64,000 nucleotides of DNA, taken from contig NZ_CP146343.1 in the NCBI RefSeq assembly GCF_037055275.1, forward strand, positions 1,770,501-1,834,500. Reading direction: 5' to 3'. This DNA is from Pseudomonas sp. ML2-2023-3 (GTDB taxonomy: Bacteria > Pseudomonadota > Gammaproteobacteria > Pseudomonadales > Pseudomonadaceae). Shown one piece after another: positions 1 through 8,840 of this stretch. The translations under genes were made by a program, and so were the position numbers. The stretch's first letter is position 1. Each line of letters begins with the position of its first letter. The notes under the pieces are model-generated. The model did no database searches. It saw only the letters and a list, made by a program, of their open reading frames with translations, and was not told the DNA's origin.

Positions 1-195
1 CACGCCGGGGTTGAGCATCACGGCTTGCAGCCATTGCAGGCTGAAATCCATCTGCCCCAGTTGATCGCCGCCGACCTTGGTCGCAATCTGCCCGCTGCTT
101 TCGAGGGCAATTAACAGCGCCCACAGCACCACAGTTCCCAGACGTCCATGCAGCCAGCCGTTGTCTGCGATTTTCAGGGTTTCAGTGTTGTCCAT
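1..195 (-). CDS. SMR/EamA-like small membrane transporter subunit (partial, 3' end outside window)
   Basis: Only the first 65 codons are inside the window; the gene runs off the left edge. The product starts MDNTETLKIADNGW and then has a hydrophobic helix with an acidic residue in the sequence LWALLIALESSGQ. That residue sits where small multidrug resistance proteins carry the membrane-embedded Glu of helix 1. It lies 11 bp downstream of a second SMR-like gene, so the two probably form an obligate pair (heterodimer). The start has a GAAGAA-type purine stretch just upstream. Transport substrate is unknown; the family link is by motif only. Confidence 0.6.
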   Translation of the reverse strand, partial: MDNTETLKIADNGWLHGRLGTVVLWALLIALESSGQIATKVGGDQLGQMDFSLQWLQAVMLNPGV

Positions 196-206
196 TGTTC
201 TTCTCC

Positions 207-581
207 TCAAGCCCCGGCGATGCAGACCAGCATCACGCCAAGGGTAATCACCAGGGTGCCCAGCCAGCGCCGGCGGCTCACGTGTTCGCCCAGGAACACC
301 TTGCCGGCGAACACCGCGCCGCAGTACGCCAGTGCGGCAGCCGGGAACAGCACACTCAGGGGCGCCCGTGACAGGGCCTCCAACCAGACGAAAAACTCGA
401 TGACGTAAGCGCCGATCCCGACCCACAACATGGGGGCATTGAACACCTGGCCCCAGAATGCGTTGAGGCGAAAACCGCCTTCCAGTTCCGGCAGGCGGTC
501 CAGGCCGATCTTGAAACACAGTTGGCCCATGACATCGAGCACGATGGAAAACGCCACCAGGGCAATCACGGTCAAGGTCAC
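207..581 (-). CDS. SMR/EamA-like small membrane transporter subunit
   Basis: A 124-residue protein with four predicted hydrophobic helices, the size of a small multidrug resistance or ArnE/ArnF-type half transporter. Helix 1 contains Asp16 in SIVLDVMGQ, the position of the proton- and substrate-coupling acidic residue of SMR proteins. The ATG overlaps the stop of the upstream arginase-family gene by four bases (ATGA), so translation is probably coupled. The neighbouring partial gene is a paralogue, and together they look like a two-component exporter. Whether it moves the product or substrate of the arginase-like enzyme is inference. Confidence 0.7.
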   Translation of the reverse strand: MTLTVIALVAFSIVLDVMGQLCFKIGLDRLPELEGGFRLNAFWGQVFNAPMLWVGIGAYVIEFFVWLEALSRAPLSVLFPAAALAYCGAVFAGKVFLGEHVSRRRWLGTLVITLGVMLVCIAGA

Positions 582-1519
582 GGGAACAGTTCCTCAAACA
601 GAGCGATCAGCGCCTCATTGGTGGTTGAGTTGCGCAGCAAGTCGCTCTCGCTCCAGCGTTCAGGGGCTGGCTGATCGGACCTGGCCTCCCAGCGCTTGAG
701 CAGGTTGCGGTGCGGTGCCCTGGCGAATTCGCCGCACACATCGATGCCCAGCACCCGCTTGCTGGCGGCCAGGGCCCGGATGGCCTGGAGCAGGTGGGTC
801 AGGCGCATGCCGCCCTGATCCCAGTTGGTGGCGGCGTCTTCGCTGGCGAGAACATCCTTGTCCAGGGTGATCCAGATCGCGTCGGTGGGCAGGCTGCGGA
901 TCAGCTCGGCGAGAAAGGTTGGCCAGTCCTGATCGGCAAGATTGCGCCAGTGCAACAGGTTTTCGTGCTGCTCGTGCCCCGCGCCGTCGCCGATTCGGCC
1001 CCAGACTTTGGTGGGGGGATGCTGCCAGGGGAATAGCTGCAAATCACCACGGCGCAGGGCCCCGAGGTTGCCGCCCTTGAATTGCGGGTTTTGCAGGTCG
1101 TCGCTGCACGGGCCGAGGGTGACGATGCGTTTGATATTCGGCAGTTTCAGGGCGCGATTCACCCACGAACCGCAATGGCGACGGGGGGCAAAGCGTACCC
1201 AGTCAGGGTGGTTGTCGAAGTGGATCAGAGTGACAGGTTCGGGCAAGTCGGCGAGCAGGGCCGGGGTCAGGTGATGATAGTCGCCGGAGCCGATGAAGAA
1301 GATTTCAGGCCGCAGGGCCTGGCGTCTCGGCCTTTGCTGCAGGCGCTGGGCGAAACGCCGGTAATTGCGTTCGGTGGACCACAGGCGCAATTGCGGGCCC
1401 AGTTCGAGCAGGTCCAGGCGTGTAGCGCGACCATCGGTCAGACGCTGCATGATCGGTGTTTGTGAGGTCAGGCTGTGATCAAGATCGAGAATATTCAACG
1501 TGTCATTTACCCCATTCAA
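578..1519 (-). CDS. Arginase/ureohydrolase-family protein
   Basis: A 313-residue protein with the metal-binding signature of the ureohydrolase fold. HFDNHPD (about residues 100-106) matches the DxHxD motif and TLDKDV matches the DxD motif of the arginase/agmatinase family; GSGDYHH may supply the first metal-site His. It is divergent from arginase, agmatinase and formimidoylglutamase, and the SxDxDxxDP motif is incomplete, so the substrate cannot be named. It is the first gene of an apparent three-gene operon with two SMR-like transporter subunits. A guanidino compound is the reasonable guess for the substrate because both ureohydrolases and many SMR proteins handle guanidinium groups. Confidence 0.75.
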   Translation of the reverse strand: MNGVNDTLNILDLDHSLTSQTPIMQRLTDGRATRLDLLELGPQLRLWSTERNYRRFAQRLQQRPRRQALRPEIFFIGSGDYHHLTPALLADLPEPVTLIHFDNHPDWVRFAPRRHCGSWVNRALKLPNIKRIVTLGPCSDDLQNPQFKGGNLGALRRGDLQLFPWQHPPTKVWGRIGDGAGHEQHENLLHWRNLADQDWPTFLAELIRSLPTDAIWITLDKDVLASEDAATNWDQGGMRLTHLLQAIRALAASKRVLGIDVCGEFARAPHRNLLKRWEARSDQPAPERWSESDLLRNSTTNEALIALFEELFP

Positions 1520-1608
1520 TCGCCGCCGATCCAGGCAGGGCGGGCTTCAGGGGGTAAATGCAAGGGGCGGGCCAGCGGCGCGCTGATGATCTTTAGGTGG
1601 GAGCGGGC

Positions 1609-1944
1609 TCAGTGCAGGCGCACCCACACGCTGACCAGTACGGTGGCAGCCATCAGCCAGGCCACGGCGGCCAGCGCCAGTGACGCTTCAAGACGCATGC
1701 GGTCGACCAGTACGTACAGCGTTGCGAGGTAGACGAAGTAGGGAATGATCGACCACATGCCAAACACAATGGTGGTTTTCAGGTCGTCCACCGAGCGCCC
1801 TTTGCCGACGATGTAATGCGCAATCAGGGCAAAGGTCGGGAACAACGGGACCAGGCCCGCGATGTAGTAGTTTTTGGTCTTGGCCAGCATTGCCAGAATG
1901 ATGACCACTGCGGCACCCAGAGCCGCTTTGAGTATCAGATCCAT
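1609..1944 (-). CDS. glpM: GlpM family inner membrane protein
   Basis: A 111-residue, very hydrophobic protein with about four membrane helices and the conserved segment NYYIAGLVPLFPTFALIAHY typical of Pseudomonas GlpM. In P. aeruginosa GlpM is a membrane protein reported to influence alginate synthesis; its biochemical role is not known. The start codon overlaps the stop of the response-regulator gene by one base (TGATG), so it is the last gene of the aauS-aauR transcription unit here and not of the glp cluster 7 kb away. Confidence 0.8.
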   Translation of the reverse strand: MDLILKAALGAAVVIILAMLAKTKNYYIAGLVPLFPTFALIAHYIVGKGRSVDDLKTTIVFGMWSIIPYFVYLATLYVLVDRMRLEASLALAAVAWLMAATVLVSVWVRLH

Positions 1945-3269
1945 CAGTGCGCGAGCCCGTATTTTTTGACTTTATCGAAGAGGGTGGTCTTGGCCATGCC
2001 CAGTTCCTGGCTGGCCTGGGTCAGGTTGCCGCCGCTGCGCTGCAAGGCGTCACTGAGCAGGTTGCGCTCGAACGCCTCGACTGCCTCGGAAAAGCCCAGC
2101 CCCTGCGCCGCGTTGCTCCCGGATTTTTTGAAGGCAGGCAGACCCAGGGCGAAACGCTCGGCCACGTTGCGCAGTTCACGTACGTTGCCCGGCCAGTCAT
2201 GGCTCATGAGGCTGGACACGGTCTGGTTGTCCAGTTCAGGGGCGGCACGATCAAAACGCAGGGATGATTGCTGCAGGAAATATTCGAACAACTGCAGGAT
2301 GTCTTCGCGGCGTTCGCGCAAGGGCGGCAGTTCAAGTGTCACCACGTTCAGGCGGTAGTACAGGTCGCTGCGAAACTGGCTGGCCTTGCTCAGTTGATCA
2401 AGGTCGGACTTGGTGGCCGCGATGACCCGGCAATCAACGTCGATGCTCTGGTTGGAACCCAGGCGCTCCAGGGTGCGCTCCTGCAATACCCGCAGCAGTT
2501 TTATTTGCAGGTTGATCGGCATGCTCTCGACTTCGTCCAGAAACAGCGTGCCGCCATGGGCGTGTTCGATTTTACCGATGCGGCGTTTGCCAGCACCGGT
2601 GAAGGCGTTGGCTTCGTGGCCGAAAATCTCGCTTTCAAACAGGTTTTCCGGCAAGCCACCGCAGTTGAGGGCCACAAACTGCTGGGGATGGCGCCGGCTG
2701 AAGTCGTGCAGGCATCGGGCGACCAGCTCTTTGCCTGTGCCTGTCTCGCCTTCAATCAACACGTTCGCAGAGGTATCGGCGACGTTTGCGATCAATTCTC
2801 GCAAGTGCTGCATGGCCGGGGAACGCCCGATGATTCGCCCCTCGAGCGAGTCGCGTTCTGCCAACTGGCGACGCAGTGACCAGACCTCTCGGGCCAGGCT
2901 GCGTTGTTCCAGCGCACGGCGGGCCACATCCACCAGGCGCTCCGGGGAAAAGGGTTTTTCCATAAAGTCATAGGCGCCGTCACGCATGGCCCCCACCGCC
3001 ATGGAAATATCGCCATGCCCGGTGATCAGCACCACCGGCAGGCTGCGGTCGCGGGCCTTGAGGCGCTTGAGCAACTCCAGGCCATCGATTCCGGGCAGGC
3101 GAATGTCACTGATGACGATGCCCGGGAAATTGTCGCCCACCAACGCCAGTGCCTGTTCGGCACTGCTTACGCCTTCGCTGCGAATGTCTTCAAGTGCCAG
3201 CGCCTGCTGGCATCCGAGCAGGACATGGGGGTCGTCTTCAACAATCAGGACGGTCAGGTCGTTATTCAT
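1944..3269 (-). CDS. aauR: Sigma-54-dependent response regulator AauR (acidic amino acid utilisation)
   Basis: A 441-residue NtrC/DctD-type activator. The receiver domain carries the phospho-acceptor Asp55 (VISDIRLPG), the AAA+ domain has Walker A GETGTGK at 174-180 and Walker B GTLFLDEVE, and the C-terminus has a Fis-type helix-turn-helix (TQASQELGMAKTTLF). The sigma-54 contact loop reads NAFTGA instead of GAFTGA. It overlaps aauS by four bases. Its identity as AauR rests on position next to aatJQMP, as in P. putida, and on matching palindromes upstream of aatJ. It is expected to activate uptake and use of glutamate and aspartate. Confidence 0.88.
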   Translation of the reverse strand: MNNDLTVLIVEDDPHVLLGCQQALALEDIRSEGVSSAEQALALVGDNFPGIVISDIRLPGIDGLELLKRLKARDRSLPVVLITGHGDISMAVGAMRDGAYDFMEKPFSPERLVDVARRALEQRSLAREVWSLRRQLAERDSLEGRIIGRSPAMQHLRELIANVADTSANVLIEGETGTGKELVARCLHDFSRRHPQQFVALNCGGLPENLFESEIFGHEANAFTGAGKRRIGKIEHAHGGTLFLDEVESMPINLQIKLLRVLQERTLERLGSNQSIDVDCRVIAATKSDLDQLSKASQFRSDLYYRLNVVTLELPPLRERREDILQLFEYFLQQSSLRFDRAAPELDNQTVSSLMSHDWPGNVRELRNVAERFALGLPAFKKSGSNAAQGLGFSEAVEAFERNLLSDALQRSGGNLTQASQELGMAKTTLFDKVKKYGLAH

Positions 3270-5173
3270 AGGGGCTCGGTCCTGGCGGGTTGCACCAGCG
3301 GTAAAAGAAGGACAAATGCGACACCACCACTGGCCGGGAACTCGACGCTGAGGCTTCCACCAGCGGCGGCTGCCAGGCTGGCTGACAGGGTCAAGCCCAG
3401 GCCCAGGCCCTGTTCGCCGGGTTTGGTGGTGAAGAACGGTTCGAAGAGATGCTTGCGGGCTTCGGGGTCGATGCCGGGGCCGTTATCGCGCACCAGCAGG
3501 CGGTATTTGCTTTCGCTGACCTCGCCCTCCAGCCAAAGCTCTGGCGGTGTTGACTGGCCCTGCATGGCGTCCAGCGCGTTGCCGATCAGGTTGACCAGGA
3601 TTTGTTCCAGTCGGGTCTGATCAATCTTGAGCGCTACATCGCCGAGTGCTCGATGAAGTTGCACCCCGGACTCCTCCATGCGGCTGGCGAGCAATTGCAG
3701 GGCCGCATCGACGGCTTTGCCCAGGCTGGCCTGGCCCTGATCATCTCCACGGCGGGCAAACGAGCGCAGGTTGGCGGTGATGCGGCCCATGCGGTCGACC
3801 AGGTTGTTGATGGTACTGAGATTGTCGGCGGCGACCTTGAGGTCTCCGCGCTCAAGAAAACGCACGGTATTGCCCGACAGGGTGCGCAATGCGGCCAAGG
3901 GTTGATTCAGTTCATGGGCAATGCTGGTGGACATCTGCCCGATGGCGGCCAGTTTGCCCGCCTGTACCAGTTCATCCTGGGCACGGCGCAAGGTGTCTTC
4001 AGCCTGGCGTCGTTCACGGATCTGGCCTTTGAGTCGTTCGTTACTGGCCCGCAAGTGAGTGGTGCGCTCGGTGATCTTGCGCTCCAGCTGATTGTTGGCT
4101 TCTTGCAGGGCTTCGCGTGCCGCCAGCCGGGTGGCGATCACTTTGCGCCGTTCATTCCAGGCAATCAGCAGAAAGGCCAGCAAGGCAAATGCAACGGCGA
4201 CCAGCGTCCCCTGATTCGCCGCTTCACGGCGCAGGTCCTGCAGTGGCGTGAGCAGGGTGATGTCCCAGGGTGTGTCATTGAGCTTGCGGGTTTGCGCCAG
4301 ATAGCTGACTTCCTGCTGGTCGGTAACGATCTGGTTGTTATTGGCAAAGGTGACTTTTTCTACGCCGTCGGCCAGGTTTTCCCGTTCCAGCGGTACGAGT
4401 TCATTAAGCGGCCACCAGTAGTATTGAAGGCTGCGTGCCAGTCGCTCTTTGGTTTCGGCGCTGAGCGGGCGGATTGACTTGAGGCGTCTGGTGGGATCGC
4501 TGGACAGGATGATGATGCCGTTCTCGTCGCTCACATAGGCTTCGAGGCGAGCGCGCTGCCAGCGTTCTTCAAGGGCTTCGAGCCGGACCTTGATCACCGC
4601 TACGCCAATGATCTTGCCTTGTTCTTCGAGGCCGTGAGCCAGGTAATAGCCCGGTTCACCCGACGTGCTGCCGATCCCGTAGAAGCGCCCCGGTTGACCG
4701 CGCACGGCGTCCTGGAAGTAGGCGCGAAATGACAGGTCCTCACCCAGGTAGCTGTCGGTATCTCGCCAGTTGCTGGTGGCCATCACGCGGCCAGTGGGGT
4801 CGAGCACATAAATGGCCCGGCTGCGGCTGCGACGGTTAAGGCCTTCCAGATACTGGTTGACGGTGACCCGGTTCTGCACGCTTGGGTCGGCCAGCAACCT
4901 GGAAACACTGGACTCCAGTTCCAGCAGGCTGGGCAGGTAAGTGTATTTGCCCAGTTCGCTTTCGACGGTACGGGCGTGGAGTTCGAGCTGGCGTTCGCCG
5001 GTTTCGCTCAGGGTGCGAATACCGAAGTGTTCACTGATGCGATAGCCCGCGTAGCCCAGGCCGATCGTCAACAGGATGATCAGCAGAGGTAGCAGGAAGT
5101 GGCGCAGTAGACGAGGTTTCACGGCAAGTGAGGGCGGAGCACCGCGGTAAAGAGTGGGGTCGCATTTCATCAC
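3266..5173 (-). CDS. aauS: Sensor histidine kinase AauS
   Basis: A 635-residue membrane kinase. Helix 1 (about 26-44) and helix 2 (about 322-338) enclose a periplasmic sensor of roughly 275 residues, consistent with a double-Cache/PAS-like ligand domain as in DctB. A coiled-coil stretch follows, then HisKA with the phospho-acceptor His420 in SIAHELNQPL, and a HATPase domain with N-box NLIGNALDA and G-box GLGLGL. The gene overlaps aauR (ATGA). Known role of the family: sensing external acidic amino acids and phosphorylating AauR. ATG at 5170 is an equally possible start, one codon later. Confidence 0.88.
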   Translation of the reverse strand: MMKCDPTLYRGAPPSLAVKPRLLRHFLLPLLIILLTIGLGYAGYRISEHFGIRTLSETGERQLELHARTVESELGKYTYLPSLLELESSVSRLLADPSVQNRVTVNQYLEGLNRRSRSRAIYVLDPTGRVMATSNWRDTDSYLGEDLSFRAYFQDAVRGQPGRFYGIGSTSGEPGYYLAHGLEEQGKIIGVAVIKVRLEALEERWQRARLEAYVSDENGIIILSSDPTRRLKSIRPLSAETKERLARSLQYYWWPLNELVPLERENLADGVEKVTFANNNQIVTDQQEVSYLAQTRKLNDTPWDITLLTPLQDLRREAANQGTLVAVAFALLAFLLIAWNERRKVIATRLAAREALQEANNQLERKITERTTHLRASNERLKGQIRERRQAEDTLRRAQDELVQAGKLAAIGQMSTSIAHELNQPLAALRTLSGNTVRFLERGDLKVAADNLSTINNLVDRMGRITANLRSFARRGDDQGQASLGKAVDAALQLLASRMEESGVQLHRALGDVALKIDQTRLEQILVNLIGNALDAMQGQSTPPELWLEGEVSESKYRLLVRDNGPGIDPEARKHLFEPFFTTKPGEQGLGLGLTLSASLAAAAGGSLSVEFPASGGVAFVLLLPLVQPARTEPL

Positions 5174-5207
5174 AGATGCCTTGTCGCGATAAGAGGCACG
5201 CGAAAAC

Positions 5208-5298
5208 TGTAGTCGCTGCCGCAGGCTGCGAAGAATACCCTGTGGTATCCAGAAAACGGGGGCTTTGGCCCCCTTCGCAGCCTGCGGCAGCGACTACA
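5208..5298. repeat. REPIN (two inverted REP units)
   Basis: A perfect 26-base inverted repeat: the arm at 5208-5233 is the exact reverse complement of 5273-5298, with a 39-base spacer that contains small hairpins of its own. The first 24 bases of the arm are identical to those of the repeat at 59231-59323. It lies in the gap between aatP and aauS. The arrangement is that of Pseudomonas REP doublets (REPINs), non-autonomous elements mobilised by a RAYT transposase that is not in this window. Confidence 0.85.
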
Positions 5299-5319
5299 GG
5301 TATTTGGTTTGCACCAAAT

Positions 5320-6054
5320 TTAGTGCTGCAGGATCTTGGCGAGGAAGTGCTGCGCACGCTCGGAGCGGGCTGATACGTCACCGAAGAACTCTTCTTTCTC
5401 GCAGTCTTCGACGATTTTGCCCTGGTCCATAAAGATCACACGGTCGGCCACCTTGCGTGCAAAACCCATTTCGTGGGTTACGCACATCATGGTCATGCCC
5501 TCGTTGGCCAGTTGCACCATCACGTCGAGTACTTCGTTAACCATTTCCGGGTCGAGCGCAGAGGTCGGTTCGTCAAACAGCATGACGATCGGGTCCATGG
5601 CCAGGGCGCGGGCAATCGCCACACGCTGTTGCTGACCACCGGACAACTGGCCCGGGTGCTTGTGGGCATGGGCCGACAGACCAACGCGCTCCAGCAGTTC
5701 AAGGCCTTTTTTAGTGGCTTCGGCCTTGCTGCGACCCAATACCTTGACCTGCGCAATCGTCAGGTTTTCGGTGATGGTCATGTGCGGGAACAGTTCGAAA
5801 TGCTGGAACACCATGCCAACCCGCGAACGCAGTTTTGGCAGGTTGGTCTTCGGGTCGGCAATGGAAGTGCCGTCAACCGTAATGTCACCTTTCTGGAACG
5901 GTTCAAGGGCGTTGACGCACTTGATCAGGGTCGACTTGCCCGAGCCGGACGGGCCGCATACTACGACCACTTCGCCCTTTTTGACTTCAGTACTGCAATC
6001 GGTCAGTACCTGGAAGTCCCCGTACCACTTGTTGATGTTCTTGATCGAGATCAT
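5320..6054 (-). CDS. aatP: Glutamate/aspartate ABC transporter ATP-binding protein AatP (GltL)
   Basis: A 244-residue polar amino acid ABC ATPase with Walker [11 protein letters not shown]-loop [11 protein letters not shown], signature LSGGQQQR and Walker [13 protein letters not shown]. It powers uptake of acidic amino acids by AatQ and AatM. The start overlaps the aatM stop by four bases (ATGA), which supports the chosen ATG and tight stoichiometry. It is the last gene of the aatJQMP operon; a REPIN follows it. Confidence 0.93.
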   Translation of the reverse strand: MISIKNINKWYGDFQVLTDCSTEVKKGEVVVVCGPSGSGKSTLIKCVNALEPFQKGDITVDGTSIADPKTNLPKLRSRVGMVFQHFELFPHMTITENLTIAQVKVLGRSKAEATKKGLELLERVGLSAHAHKHPGQLSGGQQQRVAIARALAMDPIVMLFDEPTSALDPEMVNEVLDVMVQLANEGMTMMCVTHEMGFARKVADRVIFMDQGKIVEDCEKEEFFGDVSARSERAQHFLAKILQH

Positions 6055-6725
6055 ACGGCAAACCTTTTTTGCAGACGCTTGACCAGCAGCGAGGCGGAAA
6101 AGCTGATGATGAAATACACCAGACCGGCGAAGATCAGGAACTCATTGGAGCGGCCGATGATGTCGCCACTGGAGCGCGAGGCATTGAGGAAGTCAACCAG
6201 GCCTACGGTGTAAACCAGCGACGTGTCCTGGAACAGGATAATGCTCTGTTGCAGCAGCAAGGGGGTCATTTTGCGAAAGGCCTGGGGCAGGATGATCAGG
6301 CGCATGGCCTGGCCGTAACTCATGCCAAGTGCTTTGGCTGCACCCATCTGGCCTTTGGGAATGGCCTGCACGCCAGCTCGTACGATTTCGCAGAAGTAGG
6401 CGGCTTCAAACATCACGAAGGCCACCAGGCACGACTCGAAAGCGCCGATCGGGGTGTCTTTGCCGGTGATCCAGCGCAGCACGAAAGGTACGGCCAGATA
6501 GAACCAGGTAATGACCAGCAGGAGCGGGATCGAGCGGAAGTAGTTCACGTAAGCGCCGGCCAGATTGGCCATCCACTTGCTTGACGACAAACGCATCAAT
6601 GCCAGCACTGTGCCCAGGGCCACGCCACCCACGACGCCCATGACCATGAGCTTCAAGGTCATGACCATGCCGTTCCACAGGCCTGGCAGGGCAGGGACGA
6701 TGCCGCTGAAATCGAAGAAGTCCAT
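6051..6725 (-). CDS. aatM: Glutamate/aspartate ABC transporter permease AatM (GltK)
   Basis: A 224-residue inner membrane permease of the His/Glu/Gln/Arg/opine family, with about five helices and the cytoplasmic coupling motif [20 protein letters not shown] (EAA loop). Its ATG shares one base with the stop codon of aatQ, and its stop overlaps the aatP start. It forms the translocation pore with AatQ. Confidence 0.93.
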   Translation of the reverse strand: MDFFDFSGIVPALPGLWNGMVMTLKLMVMGVVGGVALGTVLALMRLSSSKWMANLAGAYVNYFRSIPLLLVITWFYLAVPFVLRWITGKDTPIGAFESCLVAFVMFEAAYFCEIVRAGVQAIPKGQMGAAKALGMSYGQAMRLIILPQAFRKMTPLLLQQSIILFQDTSLVYTVGLVDFLNASRSSGDIIGRSNEFLIFAGLVYFIISFSASLLVKRLQKRFAV

Positions 6726-7471
6726 TATTTACCCCCCAGAGACATCAGGCCGGGCACTGCTACTTTTTTCTCGATCAGGCGCATCAGCAACATCAGGCTC
6801 ATGTTCAAGGTGAAGTAGATCAGGGTGGCCAGGGTGAAGGCTTCAAACAGGTTGGCGGAAAATTCAGCTGTCTGTTTGGTTTGTGCCAGCAGTTCCATCA
6901 AGCCGATCAACGAGGCCACGGAGGAGTTCTTGAACACGTTCAGGAACTCGGAGGTGAGCGGTGGAATGATGATCCGGTAGGCTTGCGGCAGCAGCACGTT
7001 CCAGTAGATCTGCGACATGCTGAAGCCCATGGCGCGGGCGGCAGCTTCCTGACCTCGTGGCAGTGCCTCGATACCGGTACGAACCTGTTCGCAAACCCGT
7101 GCAGCGGTAAACAGGCCCAGGCACACGACAACGCTCAGGTAAGCCGAGGTCGTCGGATTGAGGTCTTGCTTGTACCACTCCTGCAAATCAGGCGGCAGCA
7201 GGTCGGGTACCAGGAAGTACCAGATAAACAGCTGCACCAGCAGCGGCACGTTACGGAAGATTTCAACGTAAACCGTGGCGATGCCCGCGATGAAACGGTT
7301 CGGCAGTGTGCGCATGACACCCAGCAGCGAACCCAGGATCAAGGCGACAATCCAGGCGACAACAGCGATAGCGATGGTCCAGCCCAATCCGGAAATAAAC
7401 CAGTCGAGATACGTCTCGCTGCCTACGCCGGTGGACTTGAAGAACACGCTCCAGTCCCAGTTGTAATTCAT
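6725..7471 (-). CDS. aatQ: Glutamate/aspartate ABC transporter permease AatQ (GltJ)
   Basis: A 248-residue permease with the EAA-type loop CEQVRTGIEALPRGQEAAAR. An in-frame start exists 33 bases upstream (7504), but the ATG at 7471 is preceded by a good GGGGAGA ribosome binding site and gives the usual family N-terminus MNYNWDWSVF, so it is preferred. It is separated from aatJ by about 200 bp containing a stem-loop, while aatQ, aatM and aatP overlap each other. Confidence 0.92.
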   Translation of the reverse strand: MNYNWDWSVFFKSTGVGSETYLDWFISGLGWTIAIAVVAWIVALILGSLLGVMRTLPNRFIAGIATVYVEIFRNVPLLVQLFIWYFLVPDLLPPDLQEWYKQDLNPTTSAYLSVVVCLGLFTAARVCEQVRTGIEALPRGQEAAARAMGFSMSQIYWNVLLPQAYRIIIPPLTSEFLNVFKNSSVASLIGLMELLAQTKQTAEFSANLFEAFTLATLIYFTLNMSLMLLMRLIEKKVAVPGLMSLGGK

Positions 7472-7631
7472 GCAGGGTCTCCCCTCAGATGGGTCTATAA
7501 ACAAGCACTTGCTTCAGGGAATCCGTTCTCACCCGACAGGGTCGTCGGGCACACAAAACCCGCTCGATAACCAGCGGTTCGAGTGTTCTCTAATGCAATA
7601 AGAAGCTTAGTACAAAGGTGCTCGACAACTC

Positions 7632-7657
7632 CTCGAGCGTGATGACACACGCTCGGG
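7632..7657. promoter_or_regulatory. Stem-loop between aatJ and aatQ
   Basis: CGAGCGTG (7634-7641) pairs with CACGCTCG (7648-7655) around a six-base loop, with extra closing pairs outside. It lies about 20-45 nt after the aatJ stop in transcript direction and has no U-tract. Such hairpins after a binding-protein gene often protect the upstream message and limit read-through, which would give more AatJ than permease; that role is inferred. Confidence 0.5.
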
Positions 7658-7675
7658 AGTATCAAAGGTCAGAAA

Positions 7676-8605
7676 TCAGGATTTCTTTTCTTCTGCTGGC
7701 TTGTCGTCTGCTGCTTTGTCTGTCGGGTTGGCGATCAGTGCCTTGAGCTCATCGCTCATCGGGAACATCAGGTTCAGGCCTTTTGGTGGAATAGGCGATT
7801 GGAACCAGGTGTTGTAGGTGTCGTTGATTTTGCCCGACTTGTAGTAGGCAACGATGGCGTCATCCACTGCTTTTTTGAACTCAGGGTCGCCTTTACGAAC
7901 CATGCAGCCGTAAATTTCGTACGACTGTGGAGTACCGGTAACAGCCCAGTCAGTTGGCTTCTTGGCTTTAGCCATTTCGCCGGCCAGCAGGGCGTCGTCC
8001 ATCATGAAAGCAACAGCACGGCCCGACTCAAGCATGTTGAAGGCTTCGCCGTGGTCTTTTGCCGAGATCACGTTCATGCCCATCTGCTTGTCAGCGTTCA
8101 TCGCCTTGAGGATGCGCTCGGAGGTGGTGCCAGCCGTGGTTACGACGTTCTTGCCTTTCAGGTCAGCGAAGTCCTTGTAAGGCGAGTCCTTTTTGGACAG
8201 CAGGCGGGTACCGATTTCGAAGATGCCGACCGAAAAGTCGACTTGTTGCTGGCGTTCCACGTTGTTGGTGGTGGAGCCGCACTCAACGTCAACGGTGCCG
8301 TTCTGCACCAGCGGGATACGGGTCTGGGAAGTAACCAGGTTGTATTTGATTTTGAGGTCCGGCATGTCGAGCTGTTTTTTCAGCCCTTCAACGATTGCCA
8401 GCTGTACATCGTGGGAGTAACCAACCGGTTTGCCGGAAGCGTCCGCGATGTAGGAGAACGGAATGGAGGAGTCACGATGCCCAAGGGTGATGGTGCCGGA
8501 TTCTTTGATTTTCTTCAGTGTGCCGGTCAATTCGGCTGCAAAAACTGGAGTGCTAATCAGAGCTGCAGCAATTGCTGCGCCCAAAAGTTGCGGAACGATG
8601 CGCAT
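7676..8605 (-). CDS. aatJ: Glutamate/aspartate ABC transporter substrate-binding protein AatJ (GltI)
   Basis: A 309-residue periplasmic solute-binding protein (family 3). It has a Sec signal peptide ending VFAAELTG, the sequence GTITLGHRDSSIPFSY typical of the family, and a C-terminal Lys/Glu/Asp-rich tail. In P. putida AatJ binds glutamate and aspartate. It is the first gene of aatJQMP; upstream are a sigma-54 promoter at 8717-8732 and two AauR-type palindromes, so it should be induced through AauS-AauR. GAGGAAA at 8611-8617 is the ribosome binding site. Confidence 0.93.
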   Translation of the reverse strand: MRIVPQLLGAAIAAALISTPVFAAELTGTLKKIKESGTITLGHRDSSIPFSYIADASGKPVGYSHDVQLAIVEGLKKQLDMPDLKIKYNLVTSQTRIPLVQNGTVDVECGSTTNNVERQQQVDFSVGIFEIGTRLLSKKDSPYKDFADLKGKNVVTTAGTTSERILKAMNADKQMGMNVISAKDHGEAFNMLESGRAVAFMMDDALLAGEMAKAKKPTDWAVTGTPQSYEIYGCMVRKGDPEFKKAVDDAIVAYYKSGKINDTYNTWFQSPIPPKGLNLMFPMSDELKALIANPTDKAADDKPAEEKKS

Positions 8606-8621
8606 CGGTGTTTCCTCGACA

Positions 8622-8629
8622 TTGTTTTT
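8622..8629 (-). promoter_or_regulatory. Candidate Hfq/Crc CA motif in the aatJ leader
   Basis: On the coding strand the leader reads AAAAACAA, fitting the AAnAAnAA pattern bound by Hfq with Crc in Pseudomonas, and it lies directly upstream of the ribosome binding site (17-24 nt before the ATG). The stretch is A-rich, so a chance match is possible. Confidence 0.35.
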
Positions 8630-8716
8630 TTTATTGAGCCCGTTTGTGGGCCCTTTTGTACTTCGAATGTCTCAACAGACTAAACGCTCTGTTAAAGCAT
8701 TCGGTCCAGAGTGTAG

Positions 8717-8732
8717 AGCATGAGTCGTGCCA
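8717..8732 (-). promoter_or_regulatory. Sigma-54 (RpoN) promoter of aatJQMP
   Basis: On the minus strand the sequence is TGGCACGACTCATGCT. The invariant GG and GC dinucleotides are spaced exactly as in the TGGCAC-N5-TTGCA consensus. The expected start of transcription is near 8706, about 100 nt before the aatJ ATG. The nearby regulator AauR is a sigma-54 activator, which supports the call. Confidence 0.85.
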
Positions 8733-8809
8733 GACATTGAATTTATGTCTAATGCTTTGATTTATAAGGGATTTAAGTTGATTGATGGCGGGCTTTAAAA
8801 GCGGTCGCG

Positions 8810-8823
8810 CCCGGAAAGCCGAA
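8810..8823. promoter_or_regulatory. AauR-type upstream activating site 1 (imperfect)
   Basis: CCCGGAAAGCCGAA matches the palindrome TTCGG-N4-CCGAA at 8 of 10 defined positions. Its centre lies about 110 bp upstream of the predicted start of aatJ transcription and 31 bp (about three helical turns) from site 2. Confidence 0.65.
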
Positions 8824-8840
8824 TGATACAGGGGTGCGCG

